NCBI GenBank assembly: GCA_030998225.1
Contig: JAPYXD010000171.1
Coordinates: 1,178,001-1,242,000, forward strand
Reading direction: 5' to 3'
Source: Diplolepis rosae
Lineage: Eukaryota; Arthropoda; Insecta; Hymenoptera; Diplolepididae
DNA: 64,000 nucleotides
Shown here: piece by piece, positions 43,741 to 54,484 of the stretch
Position numbering within the stretch: the stretch's first letter is position 1
Layout of the letters: every line of letters begins with the position of its first letter
The notes under the pieces: generated by a model
The model's database searches: none
Told to the model about the DNA's origin: nothing
The model's input: only the letters and a program-made list of their open reading frames with translations
Position numbers and translations under genes: made by a program

Positions 43741-44957
43741 TGCAAGATGCACGCTTTCAAATTTTTTCGTTCTTAAAATATTTTACCATCTAAAATATTA
43801 TCAATTTTACATATTTCACGAACTAACATAATTATACAAAAAACGGAAAGGCCATCTACTTTCTTGAAAAATATACGGTTAATTGTACTTTCATAGCACT
43901 TCATACTCCACAAGTGGCTAAACATTTGCCAAGCATACATTTTTTTCAATTATAAATTAGTCATCATCGCTGTCTTCGTTTATGAGTGTAAGTTTGTAGG
44001 AAAACCAATTTTACTTTTTGTATACCACTTTTATATAAAACGGAAATTTTTTGTAGGGACTAAATTTTTAATGGGCAAAACCTGTAAATTCGAAAATTAT
44101 TCAAGAATACGAAAAAATATTTTTAGCAGCACTATTTCGACTTGCGAACGACGACAATCAACCATTTGTTCACAATGCATGTAAAAATTTCAATTTTTCG
44201 CAACAAACAAAAATTCTCAAAATATTTTGCAAAATTTTTCAAAAATTTCAGCAGTAAACCGTGTTAGAGATTGATTACTAAATAATTTTTTTTTCATTTG
44301 TCTACTGTTATTATAGAATGTCCTCTAATAGTAAGATGTTGGAAGAATGCGTATTTTGACGGTTTTTATTTTTTTTTACCCCCGTCCAAACCTTGCAAAA
44401 ATCTGCAAAAATTCTGTTTTAATCATCCATAGGTAACTAATAACTAGAATAATTCAAAAAAATGGTCGCGCAATACAAACATGAACAAAATTGCGTGCAA
44501 AAATTTTCGCAATTTTTTGGATTGCGAATTATGCTTGAAAAAATCTGAAAAAATTTACAAATGTGTCTTCTATTGGAAAGAACCCTGATTTTTTAAAAAA
44601 AAATCCTATGATTAGTTTAGCTGAATGAAGAAAAAAACGAAAATAGTAAAATCCGCCATTACTCATTTAAAATGGCAGATAATAATCTGAAAATTTGGCA
44701 AAATAATCTCTTGCCCAACCCCTTCCATATGGTTGATGTGAAATTAGATTTGGTTTTAAGGCTGATTTCACATGGAAACCCGGCTATGCTTTTTGTAGCC
44801 GTTTCTTGGCGAGTTTATGGGCATTTCATCTTGCATATATTGCATGAAATCTATAGGATATTCATAATAAAACATACATAATTACATGAAGTAGAAAAAA
44901 TTATTAGTCAAATACGTGTATATAAATACGTGTATGAATCAACGAAGGTTCATGATT

Positions 44958-45818
44958 CCCATGTAAAAAAAAATTGCGGAAATTCTGCAGAATTTGTGCA
45001 GACCGCACTCTGCAGAATTTGTTGCGGAAAAATGGACAACAGAATTTCCGCAAAATTTCTGTGGTAGGCAGAATTTCTGCAAAATTTCTGTAACAGGTAA
45101 AATTTATGCAGAATTTTCGTAAAATATCTGTAGAAGATAAAAGTTTTTTTTTAGAATTTCCAAAAATTTATGTACAAAACAGAATTTGTGCAGAATTTAC
45201 CAAAAATGTCTGTAGAAAGCACAATTTGTGCAGGCTTTTTGTAAACAAAACGAGGACAGGGATCAGAATATATACTCTCTGAATATGAACCAGTTATATG
45301 TTGGACTGATTGAAATCAGTGAATGACTTTTTTATATGCAATCAGTTATCTGGGTTAAAGATGACTATTGGGTCAGCTATTTTGAACATATGTAGACGCA
45401 AAGTAACTGACTTATAGCCAGAAGTCAGTCACTGATTGGAATCAGTCATAATTGTAAGAAACTCAAATTTATAAAGTGCAAAGACGATGGGAGATAAGCT
45501 CCTAATAAGTAATAATTGCCTTTTTTAAAGAAAATCTGGAAAACTTGCAGAAAAATTGTAAGAGATTTTCAAAGGAAGAATTTTACGGGAATTGCGCTAG
45601 AATTGCACCCAAGGAAAACGAAAATACAGAAATTATTCTGAATTTCTATAGGGAAATGAACAGTAGAATTTTTGAAATAATTATATTAGAAGTAAAATGT
45701 GTGCACATTTTCTGTAAAAAGCTAAAACATACTATAGCAGAATTTGTGCATAGTGAAGTCAGGAGACAATAAATCTGCAAAAAAAGGAGGCAGAATAATT
45801 GCGCAGAGTGCAGACTGC
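44958..45818 (+). repeat. left inverted arm of the 9-kb unit
   Basis: The sequence is inverse to 53141-53926. The outer part repeats (C/T)AGAATTTCTGCAAAATTT-type words. The AATCAGT patch lies at 45275-45470. The inner end is TGCGCAGAGTGCAGACTGC. The ORF at 45545-45772 is arm sequence and is not called. Confidence 0.85.
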
Positions 45819-46390
45819 ACAAATTCTGCATTTTTTCTCCATTTGATTTTTATTCGGTGATTATTTAATGCATAATGCGTATAATAAATTTAATGCATAA
45901 TGCATAATGCTATGTTAAATTAAAAAACTAAACTGCTTGGAACATTGGTACATTGATGTTGATCACTTTTCAATAAGCACCACAATTTGAAGACTTCATC
46001 ACGATAATTTCTACAGATATTATTGTAAAGATATTATAAAAACGTCCTGATATTGATATGTTCACCACATTGCTTTGTTAAAGATCATATAATTTAACTT
46101 TACACCTATTACAAATATTTCTAAGAATAATTTTCGACTTTAAATAATTAATGATGATATTTTTTCTCCTGTTATATTAATAAAATTGTTTTTGAAGTGA
46201 AAATATTAAATTGCGATCACTGAATAATTAATAGAATAATTAATAAGCGATTTTTGAAAAACTTTGAAATAAAAAAAAACCTTTTTGACAAATATTGTTT
46301 TAAAGCTTTTTTAAAACTTTTATTGAAGCGTCCTATCAACTTGACATAATCATCTTTACATATGATTTAGGTTATAAAAATAAAATATAC

Positions 46391-46519
46391 CTCTTCGTTC
46401 ATATTAAGATCAACATTATCACTTTTTTGACTAATTTCATCATCAGAGGCTACATCATTTATTCTGTTTTCTTGTTCACGATTCCAGCGATTCGCAGTTG
46501 TTCGCGGAATATTTTCATC
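46391..46519 (-). CDS. internal exon of an unidentified gene (exon 2)
   Basis: On the minus strand a 129-nt stretch with no stop lies between an acceptor (TTACATAG, ending at 46520) and a donor (GAG followed by GTATAT from 46390). It is exactly 43 codons and reads DENIPRTTANRWNREQENRI then NDVASDDEISQKSDNVDLNM, an acidic, Ser/Asp-rich N-terminal type of sequence. It joins in phase 0 to the exon at 47028-47063. No third exon could be found before the left arm begins at 45818, so the gene appears cut off or its next exon is beyond recognition. Function unknown. Confidence 0.45.
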
Positions 46520-47027
46520 CTATGTAATCAATGTTTATTTAATTATCAAAAATTAGTAACCATTTTTGTATAATAAAGCATTTTTTTTTAATTACTTCAC
46601 TTAGGAAAGGCAATCATGAAATTTTTACGCACTGAAATTTTATTGAAACCCCGATTTTAAAATATTTTTCGAAACATTCTTCCATGCAGGAATAACTGAA
46701 GCAATGAAAGTTTATTTTATCAAGAAATGAGTTTTCACACACTTTTAAAGTACAAAGCTCCTTAAAATTTGTTATCTGTTAATGTTTTTTGAAACTGTTT
46801 TAAATCTCTCTAGCTTTTAAGAGCATTAATGAAGAATGAGTTAAACTGACTACAGAAATTAAATATAAAACAATATTATATCAAAAAATCGATGTGTTCA
46901 AAAAATATCCGTCTAGTTCTGGAGGCCCCATGATTGCCCTCCCCTAATATCTTGCAGATTAATTAAAAATCAAAACATTTTGTGGCTATGCTCTGCAAGT
47001 TTCATAAAGATATGTTTTTAAATGTAC

Positions 47028-47063
47028 CTCATCTGACATATAATGACGGTATGTTCTTCTCAT
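47028..47063 (-). CDS. first coding exon of the same unidentified gene
   Basis: ATG at 47061-47063 opens MRRTYRHYMSDE and ends in phase 0 at a donor GAG followed by GTACAT. An acceptor-like TTCTTTAG lies just upstream (about 47085), so this exon may start with untranslated sequence. Its join to 46391-46519 gives 55 residues without a stop. The RRTYRHY...IPRTT pattern resembles N-termini of some transposon-encoded proteins in insects, but I cannot name a family. Confidence 0.4.
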
Positions 47064-47089
47064 TGTAATTGAAGATATTATTCTAAAGA

Positions 47090-49032
47090 AAAAACAAGAA
47101 AAACAGTAATTGAAGCAATATTTTCCATTTGAAAAATGTATTCTACTTTAAAAAAGCAAAAGAAAACTTTTAAAATACTGTAAGAGTTTTAAGGAAAAAT
47201 ATTTTCAAGTACATTGAGGAAAAGGATTACTTGAATCAAAGAAGTGCAGTACTGAATACATCATATCAAACATTCTTTGACTTAAGGAATTTTTTTTTTG
47301 CATTAAGAAATAATTTTTTTCAAATAACAAAATCATTCTTGTGAAAAAAATTTCTTGCAATCAAAAAAATATTTAATAAGACGTATTCAGTACTATATTA
47401 CTTGTAGTCGAGTAATCTTTTTTCTGAGTGTACTATAACAAGTTTGTTCCCTTCTGTAAAAATTTCCCTTTAAAAATGTAGTGCTCACTTTATTTTTTTG
47501 AAGATCCTTTACATTTTTCGTTGGTTTAATTTTATTAGAATTTTAATGCACTTTGGTACAATTTATCATGACCTAAAAAGTAAGGACAAGTTCGTTAACC
47601 AGCCATATTTGACCAAAATTTTAAAAATTAGATCATTTTTGGTATTTTTGAAAACTACTTTTTGGAAAAACAAAAATTTGAATACTAATTTTTGGTAGTA
47701 GTTGAAAAACTCTACAAATTTCCCTGATGAAATTTTTCAAACAAAACAAAATTATGAAAGTTACAGTATTTTGAAACTGAAAAAAGTCAATAATTAGTTT
47801 TCCGAAACATGTAGCTGAAGCTTTATACAGTTGCTATTTCTTAATATTTAGATTAATTTTTCAAATAAGTTTACTTACTTTCTACTTCAATCAAGAAAAA
47901 ATTTTCCTTCGTTTTTCTTTTGCTTTCTTCCTATTATAAAATAATAAATAATTTATTTTTATTAAGAAGCCTAATGGCGGATTACGGCATCCAAACATCT
48001 TGCCTAGCAATTATCGTCTGCCTTCGACGATTGTTTCTGTCAGATTCAAATCTTTGCTTTAAATTGAAATTAAATCTCTCTGCGCAATGTTTATGACGTG
48101 ACAGAAATAGTTGCCAAACGTAGACGAACATTGCTAGGTAACTTGTTTCGATGCTGTACACACTATGTACCCTATGTACATCGTGACTTCGATATTATAC
48201 TTATGAATAAATATAATGGTACAATAATCTGTATTATAAGAAAAAATATAAATAAAATAGAAGGCAAGTAAAAAAACAAAGAAAGTAAAGAAGGAAGGCA
48301 GGAAAAAATCAAGGAAGGTAGGCAGAAAAAAAATTTTAAAGTTTGAATCTTTCACAATTTTCTATCTTGAAACATTTTCAATCAGAATTCATTCATCTTT
48401 GAGAGCCATTTAATTTAAAACGGTTCAATCTATAACTTGTGAATCAATATGGAATACAATTTGGAAATTAATAATGTTTAAGATTTTAAGTTTAAAACGG
48501 AATAATTTTTAATGTGTCAGTGTAAATTTATTCTATTTTTTATTATTTTAATTTAATATTTCTTACTTTTAAACGATTGAAAATTTGAATCCTCCAGTTT
48601 TTAATTATTTGATTTTAAGTTTATCTCTGTGTCCTTACATGGAGAGAAATAGATATTCAACTGTAGGCAGCCATCTTATATATTTAGCTGTAATATTTCA
48701 CATAATAGTTTCTGCATATTTTAATGTTTTATTTAAACAATTTTTTCTGTGAAAAAAGGAACGCTTCCACTCCGTTGGGTATGGAGCCCAGGACCTTTCG
48801 ATTGCCGGTCGAATTCGAAAAAATTGTTTAAATATATATTGAAAATTCGATCTGGTCTTAAATTACGTTAATTCTAAATCACAGGTTGATAGGGTCGATA
48901 TAGTAGAGTTCGGTTATCATGGTGAATGATACACTCTTCTAATTATCGACATAATCGACTGAAATGATTTAGAAAAATTTGTACATAGTTAATGTTTTAG
49001 ATATTTCAGCTGAATATATAAGATGACTCTTT
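47090..49032. other. unassigned DNA inside the 9-kb unit
   Basis: A purine-rich stretch with GGAAGG/AAAG words lies at about 48235-48330. The ORFs at 47498-47698 and 48134-48355 are AT-rich or repeat readings with no domain. A decayed SINE lies at about 48763-48822. Nothing else is supported. Confidence 0.4.
48763..48822 (-). repeat. tRNA-derived SINE, decayed copy
   Basis: On the minus strand TCGACCGGCAATCGAAAGGT and CCTGGGCTCCATACCC match the anticodon and T-arm region of the SINE at 60890-60950. Box B is changed (GGCTCCATACC) and box A is absent. Confidence 0.6.
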
Positions 49033-50378
49033 AGACAAAGCAACAGGGAATTTTTTATGACATTATTTATTTCAGAAAACCGACTGCGCCATCAGAAGAG
49101 AGATTGGCCATAGAGTAATTGTGTCATGTTTTGGACAACGAAATATGATTTATAAATTTGTTATTAACATTTAAGACCAAAAAATCGCACTATTTTAGTT
49201 TTTTGTTTATAACATTAAAGATAATAATCCAATCTTGATGACATTAATTGAAAAGTTGTAGAAAACTTAATTTCGAACAAAATGAGTCGTCGCTTGATCT
49301 GGTAGGATAATTAGAAGCGGAGAAAATTCAGAAAAACCGAAAAAATTGAGCTTTTGTTAAACAAATTAATATCTCAGTAAATTTTTAACTTTTCAGGTTG
49401 AGGTTTGGTGGAAAAGTAACCGACTTTATGTTCTTCAAATGAATAAGAAAAGGGACACTTTAAGATAATACGTTTCCGCGCTATTGACACTTTAATTTAT
49501 ATCATGCGTTAATTGTAAAATGTCTGCTTGCCGCAGAGGTGGTCCGATTTTTATTTTGAAAACGGCTTTTAAAAATATAAATCAAGCACAACAGAACGTC
49601 AATCTTGATTTTTCGCTAAAATGTTTCAAAGTTTATTAAAAAAAGGTCTAAACATGGCTCTGAACGCTTGAACGCAGCAAAGTGACAATGGTGGGGGGAG
49701 AAGGCGAGTATGGTCACTGTGTCACTTTGCTGTGTTCAAACGTTTAGAGCCATGTTTGGACCTTTTTTTAATAAACTTTGCAACATTTTAGCGAAAAACC
49801 AAGATTGGCGTTCTGTTTTCCTTGATTTATATTTTTGAAAGCCGTTTTCAAAATAAAAATCGGACCACCTCTGCGGCAAGCAGACATTTTACAATTAACG
49901 CATGAAATAAATTAAAGTGTCAATAACGTATTATCTTAAAGTGTCCCTTTTTTCATTCATTTGAAGAGCATAAAGTCGGTTACTTTTCCATCAAACCTCA
50001 ACCTGAAAAGTTAAAAATTTACTGAGATATTAATTTGTTTAACAAAAGCTCAATTTTTTCGGTTTTTCTGAATTTTCTCCGCTTCTAATTATCCAATCAG
50101 ATCAAGTGACAACTCATTTTGTTCGAAATTAAGTTTTCTACAACTTTTCAATGAATGTCATCAAGATTGGATTATTATCTTTAATGTTATAAACAAAAAA
50201 CTAAAAAAAGTGCGATTTTTTGGTCTTAAATGTTAATAACAAATTTCTAAATCATATTTCGTTGTCCAAAACATGACACAATTACGCTATGACCAACCTC
50301 TCTTCTGATGTCGCAGTCCGTTTTCTGAAATAAATAATGTCATAAATCATTCATAACAAATTCCCTGTTGCTTGGTCT
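49033..50378. repeat. long palindrome, 1346 bp
   Basis: The left arm (49033-49687) and right arm (49717-50378) are inverse copies at roughly 92-95% identity by eye: AGACAAAGCAACAGGGAAT against ATTCCCTGTTGCTTGGTCT at the ends, and ACGCAGCAAAGTGACA against TGTCACTTTGCTGTGT at the centre. The spacer is about 29 bp (GGGGGGAGAAGG). No ORF. It looks like a fold-back element inserted between the two divergent gene remnants. Confidence 0.92.
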
Positions 50379-50573
50379 ACTTCCATAGTTAAATATTTAG
50401 ATATTAATTCTGAATATCCATTTTCTCCGTGTGGAATGAAATACAACATTAATGCGGGATATCTTTTATGCTTTCAGAGAAGTACAACTTTTTTTAACGT
50501 GACACTTACATAGGAGTAGGTATCTTCATTTCTTAATATTTATCACTGTATAAATTATATACCTTACTTAGAT

Positions 50574-50748
50574 ATGGAGCAATATATAATCGAAAAAACT
50601 GATAAATCTTGGGTTTGCTTGGTTGAAAAACAGTCAATTGTTAGCAGTAGTGAAAACTGTTTAAATGTAGGAGACACCGTAAAATTCGGATATCCTGATC
50701 GAGCAGTTCGCCCTACAATATATAGTGGAAAAATAGTCTTTGCTTCAA
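50574..50748 (+). CDS. BEN-domain-like gene, first coding exon
   Basis: ATG at 50574 opens MEQYIIEKTDKSWVCLVEKQ, then NVGDTVKFGYPD and TIYSGKIVFAS. It reaches a donor A|GTAAGA at 50749, leaving phase 1. Basic/hydrophobic segments with VGDTVKF followed by a GKIV strand look like the small beta-rich N-terminal module that many insect BEN proteins carry before an acidic linker. That comparison is from memory of the family, not an alignment. A 323-bp palindrome (50783-51105) occupies the intron right after it. Upstream the 1.35-kb palindrome ends at 50378, so any promoter is within about 200 bp or lost. Confidence 0.5.
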
Positions 50749-50782
50749 GTAAGAATCTATTAATGTTTGATGTATAGCTGAC

Positions 50783-51105
50783 TGTTTCAAGATTAATATT
50801 TTCGAACTTGTTGCATTTTTTTTAATACCCTGAAAAAAATGTTTAGTTGAGCCAACTACTTCGGTTTGTAAAATATGCTACAGCTATTTTATTAGCTAGC
50901 ACAACTTTTTTAGTTAGTGTCACTATCTTTATTGTTATTACACGTACAGAAACTTGGGTAAAAACACCAACTAAAAAAGTAGTTATGCTAACTAATAAAA
51001 TAGCCGTAGCATATTTTACATACCGAAGTAGTTGGCTCAACTAAAAATTTTTTTCTGGTTAAAAAAAAAAATTGCAACAAGTTGGAAAATATTAATCTTG
51101 AAACA
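50783..51105. repeat. palindromic MITE in the intron of the BEN-like gene
   Basis: TGTTTCAAGATTAATATTTT and AAAATATTAATCTTGAAACA are exact inverse ends, and the arms agree over about 130 bp each. Because it is palindromic, both strands encode an almost identical 65-codon ORF (MSQLLR..KYATAILL), which is a by-product and not a gene. Confidence 0.9.
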
Positions 51106-51126
51106 TAAGTAAGAGGTGTATTCTAA

Positions 51127-51365
51127 TTATCAAAATTCACCATGATTATTTGTTAAAGTATATTAGGACATTGGTGGAAGATGAGTTGGAAATATCTGAC
51201 AATAATTACTCTCACATTGAGAAAGGAGAGGAAATAGGAGCCATTGGAAAAACAAATGCTATGAATCCAATTGAGTAGGATGAAACTAAATTAGATAAAG
51301 TTCATACTTCCAGGGATGAAGAAGGGTTATGGACAATAATAGCTCATGATACAAAGGACCCAGAC
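51127..51365 (+). pseudogene. BEN-like gene, middle exon with a stop
   Basis: The frame reads DYLLKYIRTLVEDELEISDN, SHIEKGEEIGAIGKTNAMN, then TAG (51276-51278), then DETKLDKVHTSRDEEGLWTI and AHDTKDPD, up to a donor-like GAC|GTAATA in phase 0. The next exon at 51691 starts in phase 0, as needed. The acidic composition fits a linker exon. The acceptor is unclear: the visible TTAG (before 51172) would leave the phase off by one relative to exon 1. The in-frame TAG suggests the gene copy is dead, unless splicing avoids it. Confidence 0.4.
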
Positions 51366-51690
51366 GTAATAAAATGCAATTTAATTCAATAAAATAAAAA
51401 ATAAATGATTAAGTGAATGAAATGAAATTTCAGTAACAAATTATTTGTATTAATTATTAAATAGATAGAGATTTAAAAAAGTGTTTTAAAAGAATATTCT
51501 GCTTTGAAAATTATACATATAGAATTTAAAACATTTTATCCCAAGCTAATTATTTTAGCTTTATTCTTTGCTTAGTACATACTTCGTTACGCATATTTTC
51601 ACGAGTTAAACAATGCTATAAATTCTGCTATGATAGAAAATGTATTACTACATTCAAATCGTATGCCATTTATTATATTATATTTCTTAG

Positions 51691-51901
51691 GTCTCTGAAT
51701 TAATAAAAAATTCGAATGTGTATGTCAATACAAAACAGAAGCAATTCATATTTCGAAATGAAAATCTTACGCAAACAATTCTGGCTAGAAAACTTTTACC
51801 ACTAATCTTTACCAAAGAAGCTATGCTCAAATGTACATTTTCTGGGAAAGGAGGACAGCATCTGCCGGGTCTTAATAAGCATGCAGCAGCAACCTTGATT
51901 G
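51691..51901 (+). CDS. BEN domain, first half (exon)
   Basis: It lies between an acceptor TTTCTTAG (ending 51690) and a donor TTG|GTGAGAAA (GT at 51902-51903). It is 211 nt, phase 0 to phase 1, with no stop, and reads VSELIKNSNVYVN, LARKLLPLIFTKEAMLKCTF and SGKGGQHLPGLNKHAAATLI. The pattern LxxxLxxxIFTKEAMLxCTxSGK...PGLxxxxxxxLI matches the BEN domain, an alpha-helical module that binds DNA or mediates protein contacts in chromatin factors. BEN domains also occur in some insect DNA viruses. The donor phase and the following exon make a clean join. Confidence 0.65.
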
Positions 51902-52051
51902 GTGAGAAATAATTGTTCCGTATAATATGCTAGCATGCGTACGGTTTGAGCATATATGCTTCAAAAAGCTCGACTCAGCTGGCTTCAGCCTATGCATTCG
52001 CAAGCTTTTACAGACTTGATAAATTTTAAGCTAACAGTATAAATTGTACAG

Positions 52052-52233
52052 ATTATGTTCGTAATTGGGGGAAGAAAAACCTAAGAAAACAAAAATCTGA
52101 CCAGTACCTCATAGCGAGTTTAAACTCAATGCTAGCATCACGAAGAGCAGATATAAAGAAACAAATGTTTCTTGATACTAATTCACGATTAAAAAAATAT
52201 TTAAATGGTTTATTAACGCAGTTACCTACATAA
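52052..52233 (+). CDS. BEN domain, second half and C-terminus (last exon)
   Basis: It starts after the acceptor TTGTACAG (ending 52051) in the phase left by the previous exon, forming a GAT codon across the join. It reads YVRNWGKKNLRKQKSDQYLI, ASLNSMLASRRADIKKQMF and LDTNSRLKKYLNGLLTQLPT, ending at TAA (52231-52233), 59 codons without a stop. Joined to the previous exon the core gives ATLI-D-YVRNW, which fits the BEN consensus IIDYV at the C-terminal helix. No polyA signal was pinned down. The two BEN exons are intact; the middle exon is not. Confidence 0.65.
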
Positions 52234-52249
52234 CATTCTACTCTACGAA

Positions 52250-52432
52250 TATCAGTCAGTTCCTGTATGTGAACGATTTCTTAGTCAATGCGATTTTTTC
52301 ACTGTTAAATCAGTTGATTTACACTGAAGTAATCAGTGGAATTTGACTAATTTACAGTAACCTCTTTTTAGTTATTTGAATCAGTCAAATTTCATTGATA
52401 ATCAGTAGATTTTGACCGATTCATATTTAGAG
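52250..52432. repeat. AATCAGT-rich inverted-repeat element, copy
   Basis: GTTAAATCAGTTGATTTACA, TTGAATCAGTCAAATTTCAT and TTTTGACCGATTCATATTTA match 24300-24470. It lies just after the stop of the BEN-like gene. Confidence 0.7.
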
Positions 52433-52442
52433 AGAATAGCAG

Positions 52443-52606
52443 AATAAATAATTGGCTGAAATTAAGAGAGTATTGCGCAGAAGTTTGTTTTTTTTTGTAA
52501 AAATAATTTTTTTATGTCGGGTATATTAATTCCCGCATAAAAAATTCTTTTTAAAAAAAATAATTAACTTTGACGCAATACTCTTTTAATTTCAACCAGT
52601 TATTTC
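52443..52606. repeat. palindromic MITE, about 164 bp
   Basis: AAATAATTGGCTGAAATTAA and GAGAGTATTGCG are mirrored by CGCAATACTCTTTTAATTTC and AACCAGTTATTT. The centre is GGGTATATTAATTCCC. Confidence 0.75.
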
Positions 52607-53140
52607 TCTTCTTAATTACAATCAGTGTCTAAATTCTAGATATAAAATCAGTTGCTTTGAGTCACATTTACTGAGAAATCAGGCACATACGAAAACCTGC
52701 AAAAAACATTGTGAACCTGTACGAGAATTCTTATTACAGTTTCTTTTATGGGATTCCACGCGTATTGTGTCATAAAGTATGGGTTCCTCGTGGTGTTCCA
52801 CATAAGGATTTTTAATAGGGAATCCAAATTTCTATGTAAATTTTTTTTCCATTGATAATTTTAATAAAGTTCTTGTTTGAAAAATTTTAAGCAAGGTTAT
52901 ATGTTATTGACGTGCCGCTGTATTAATATTAAAAACTATTATAAAAACAAGGCAAGAAATGGGGGTCAATCTGAATATCTAGAATGTCAGGGTGATTATG
53001 TTTGAGGGTCAACTATAGGACAGCCTTCTAGATATAATTAGACTTACCATTTCTAGAGCGGGAAAAAGGATAAAATCGACTTGTTCATCCCGGAGATAAG
53101 CGAAAATAAAATGCTGAAATTGACTATCCCAGAAGGTTAT

Positions 53141-53926
53141 GCAGTCTGCACTCTGCGCAATTTTTCTGCTTCTTTTTTTGTAGATTTATTGTCTCCTGAC
53201 TTCACTATGCACAAATTTTGCTATGTTCTAGCTTTTTACAGAAAATGTGCACACATTTTACTTTTAATATAATTATTTAAAAAATTCTACTGTTCATTCC
53301 CCTATAGAAATTCAGCATAATTTCTGTATTTTCGTTTTCCTTGGGTGCAATTCTAGCGCAATTCCCGTACAATTCTTCCTTTGAAAATCTCATACAATTT
53401 TTCTGCAAGTTTTCCATATTTTCTTTACAAAAAGCAATTATTACTTATTAGGACCGTATCTCCCATCGTCTCTGCACTCTATAAATTTGAGTTTGTTACA
53501 ATTATGACTGATTCCAATCAGTGACTGACTTCTGGCTATGAGTCAGTTACTTTGCGTCTACATATGTTCAAAATAGCTGAGCCAATAGTCATCTTGAACC
53601 CAGATAACTGATGGCATAGAAAAAAGTCATTCACTGATTCCAATCAGTCGCACATATAACTGGATCATATTCAGAGAGTATATATTCTGATCCCTGTCCT
53701 CGTTTTGTTTACAAAAAGCCTGCACCAATCGTGCTTTCTACAGACATTTTTGGGAAATTCTGCATAAATTCTGTTTTGTACATAAATTTTTGGAAATTCT
53801 GAAAAAAAAATTTTATCTTCTACAGATATTTTACGCAAATTCTGCATAAATTTTACCTGTTACAGAAATTTTGCAGAAATTCTGCAACAAATTCTGCAGA
53901 ATTTCCGCAATTTTTTTTTACTTGGG
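53141..53926 (-). repeat. right inverted arm of the 9-kb unit
   Basis: Inverse of 44958-45818, from GCAGTCTGCACTCTGCGCAA at the inner end to TTCCGCAATTTTTTTTTACT at the outer end. The arms differ by scattered substitutions and small indels. Confidence 0.85.
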
Positions 53927-54344
53927 TTAATTCGCGAATGGTTTTGAAAGCGATAGTTGGTCTAGGACAATTAAAATTTGTCAATGCCAGTTCCGGAGGA
54001 ATTAATTAGTTACGAGTTTCATTAATTATATAATAGATACGCGCTCTATAATGAGAATAATTTGCATTAGGTCATATGCGATACAATTGGAGGTTTGACA
54101 CGCGTTGCTCTTATATAAATAATCAATGAATTGAATAATACATGTAAACAACCGCATGTCTGCATCTGTGTTAAGCGTACACTGTAATTTCTTTAGCAGC
54201 AGTGATCATTTTTTTGGAATTTTCGTTACTGTAACTCGGTGTTTTGATGATAATAAAATATGATTGCTCTTTTACAGAAGTAGCAAAACGCTCAATAATT
54301 TTTAACAGTATAAACTCAAGACTCGCATGGCAATCGTGTATCTA

Positions 54345-54480
54345 TAGGGAGAAATATAGTTGAAGTAATTTTACTCAACTTTCGATCAAAATTGGGATAC
54401 ATGGACAAGTAAGAAGTTATTTAGTATCGCTGTAATAATTTGTGATATATTAAATGTTCAAGAATAAATCAAAGTTGAGT
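54345..54480 (-). repeat. family R, copy C, terminal block
   Basis: TAATTTTACTCAACTTTCGA and TGGGATACATGGACAAGTAA match 63950-64000 and the inverse of 41910-42040. The copy continues at 55531 after an insertion. Confidence 0.8.
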
Positions 54481-54484
54481 AAAA

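Larger units (their letters stand above)
43112..44797. mobile_element. foldback element with ~250-bp arms
   Basis: The left arm (43112-43372) and right arm (about 44302-44797) are inverse copies: GCATAGCGGGTTTGCATGTG against CACATGGAAACCCGGCTATG, and GTCAAAATACGCATTCTCCA against GGAAGAATGCGTATTTTGAC. The right arm carries an extra piece of about 235 bp (44510-44745). The interior holds a perfect 30-bp-arm hairpin and a tRNA-like sequence. No transposase ORF; 44672-44881 follows the arm. Confidence 0.8.
44958..53926. mobile_element. ~9-kb unit bounded by long inverted arms
   Basis: The left end CCCATGTAAAAAAAAATTGC and the right end (inverted) CCCAAGTAAAAAAAAATTGC begin arms that stay similar inward for about 0.8 kb: 44958-45818 and 53141-53926. 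Both arms hold tandem-like CAGAATTTCTGCAAAATTTC words and an AATCAGT patch. The arms enclose 7.3 kb with a BEN-like spliced gene (plus), two exons of another gene (minus), a 1.35-kb palindrome and smaller palindromes. No convincing target duplication was seen (TT on both sides at best). It could be a large DNA transposon that encodes or captured genes, or two MITE-like copies in opposite orientation that happen to flank genes. Confidence 0.55.

Noticed and set aside
46240..46390. Third exon of the minus-strand gene
   Set aside because: No open stretch with acceptor and phase match found before the left arm.
50843..51044. Two overlapping 65-codon ORFs on opposite strands with almost the same protein
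   Set aside because: They result from the palindrome at 50783-51105; no independent coding evidence.
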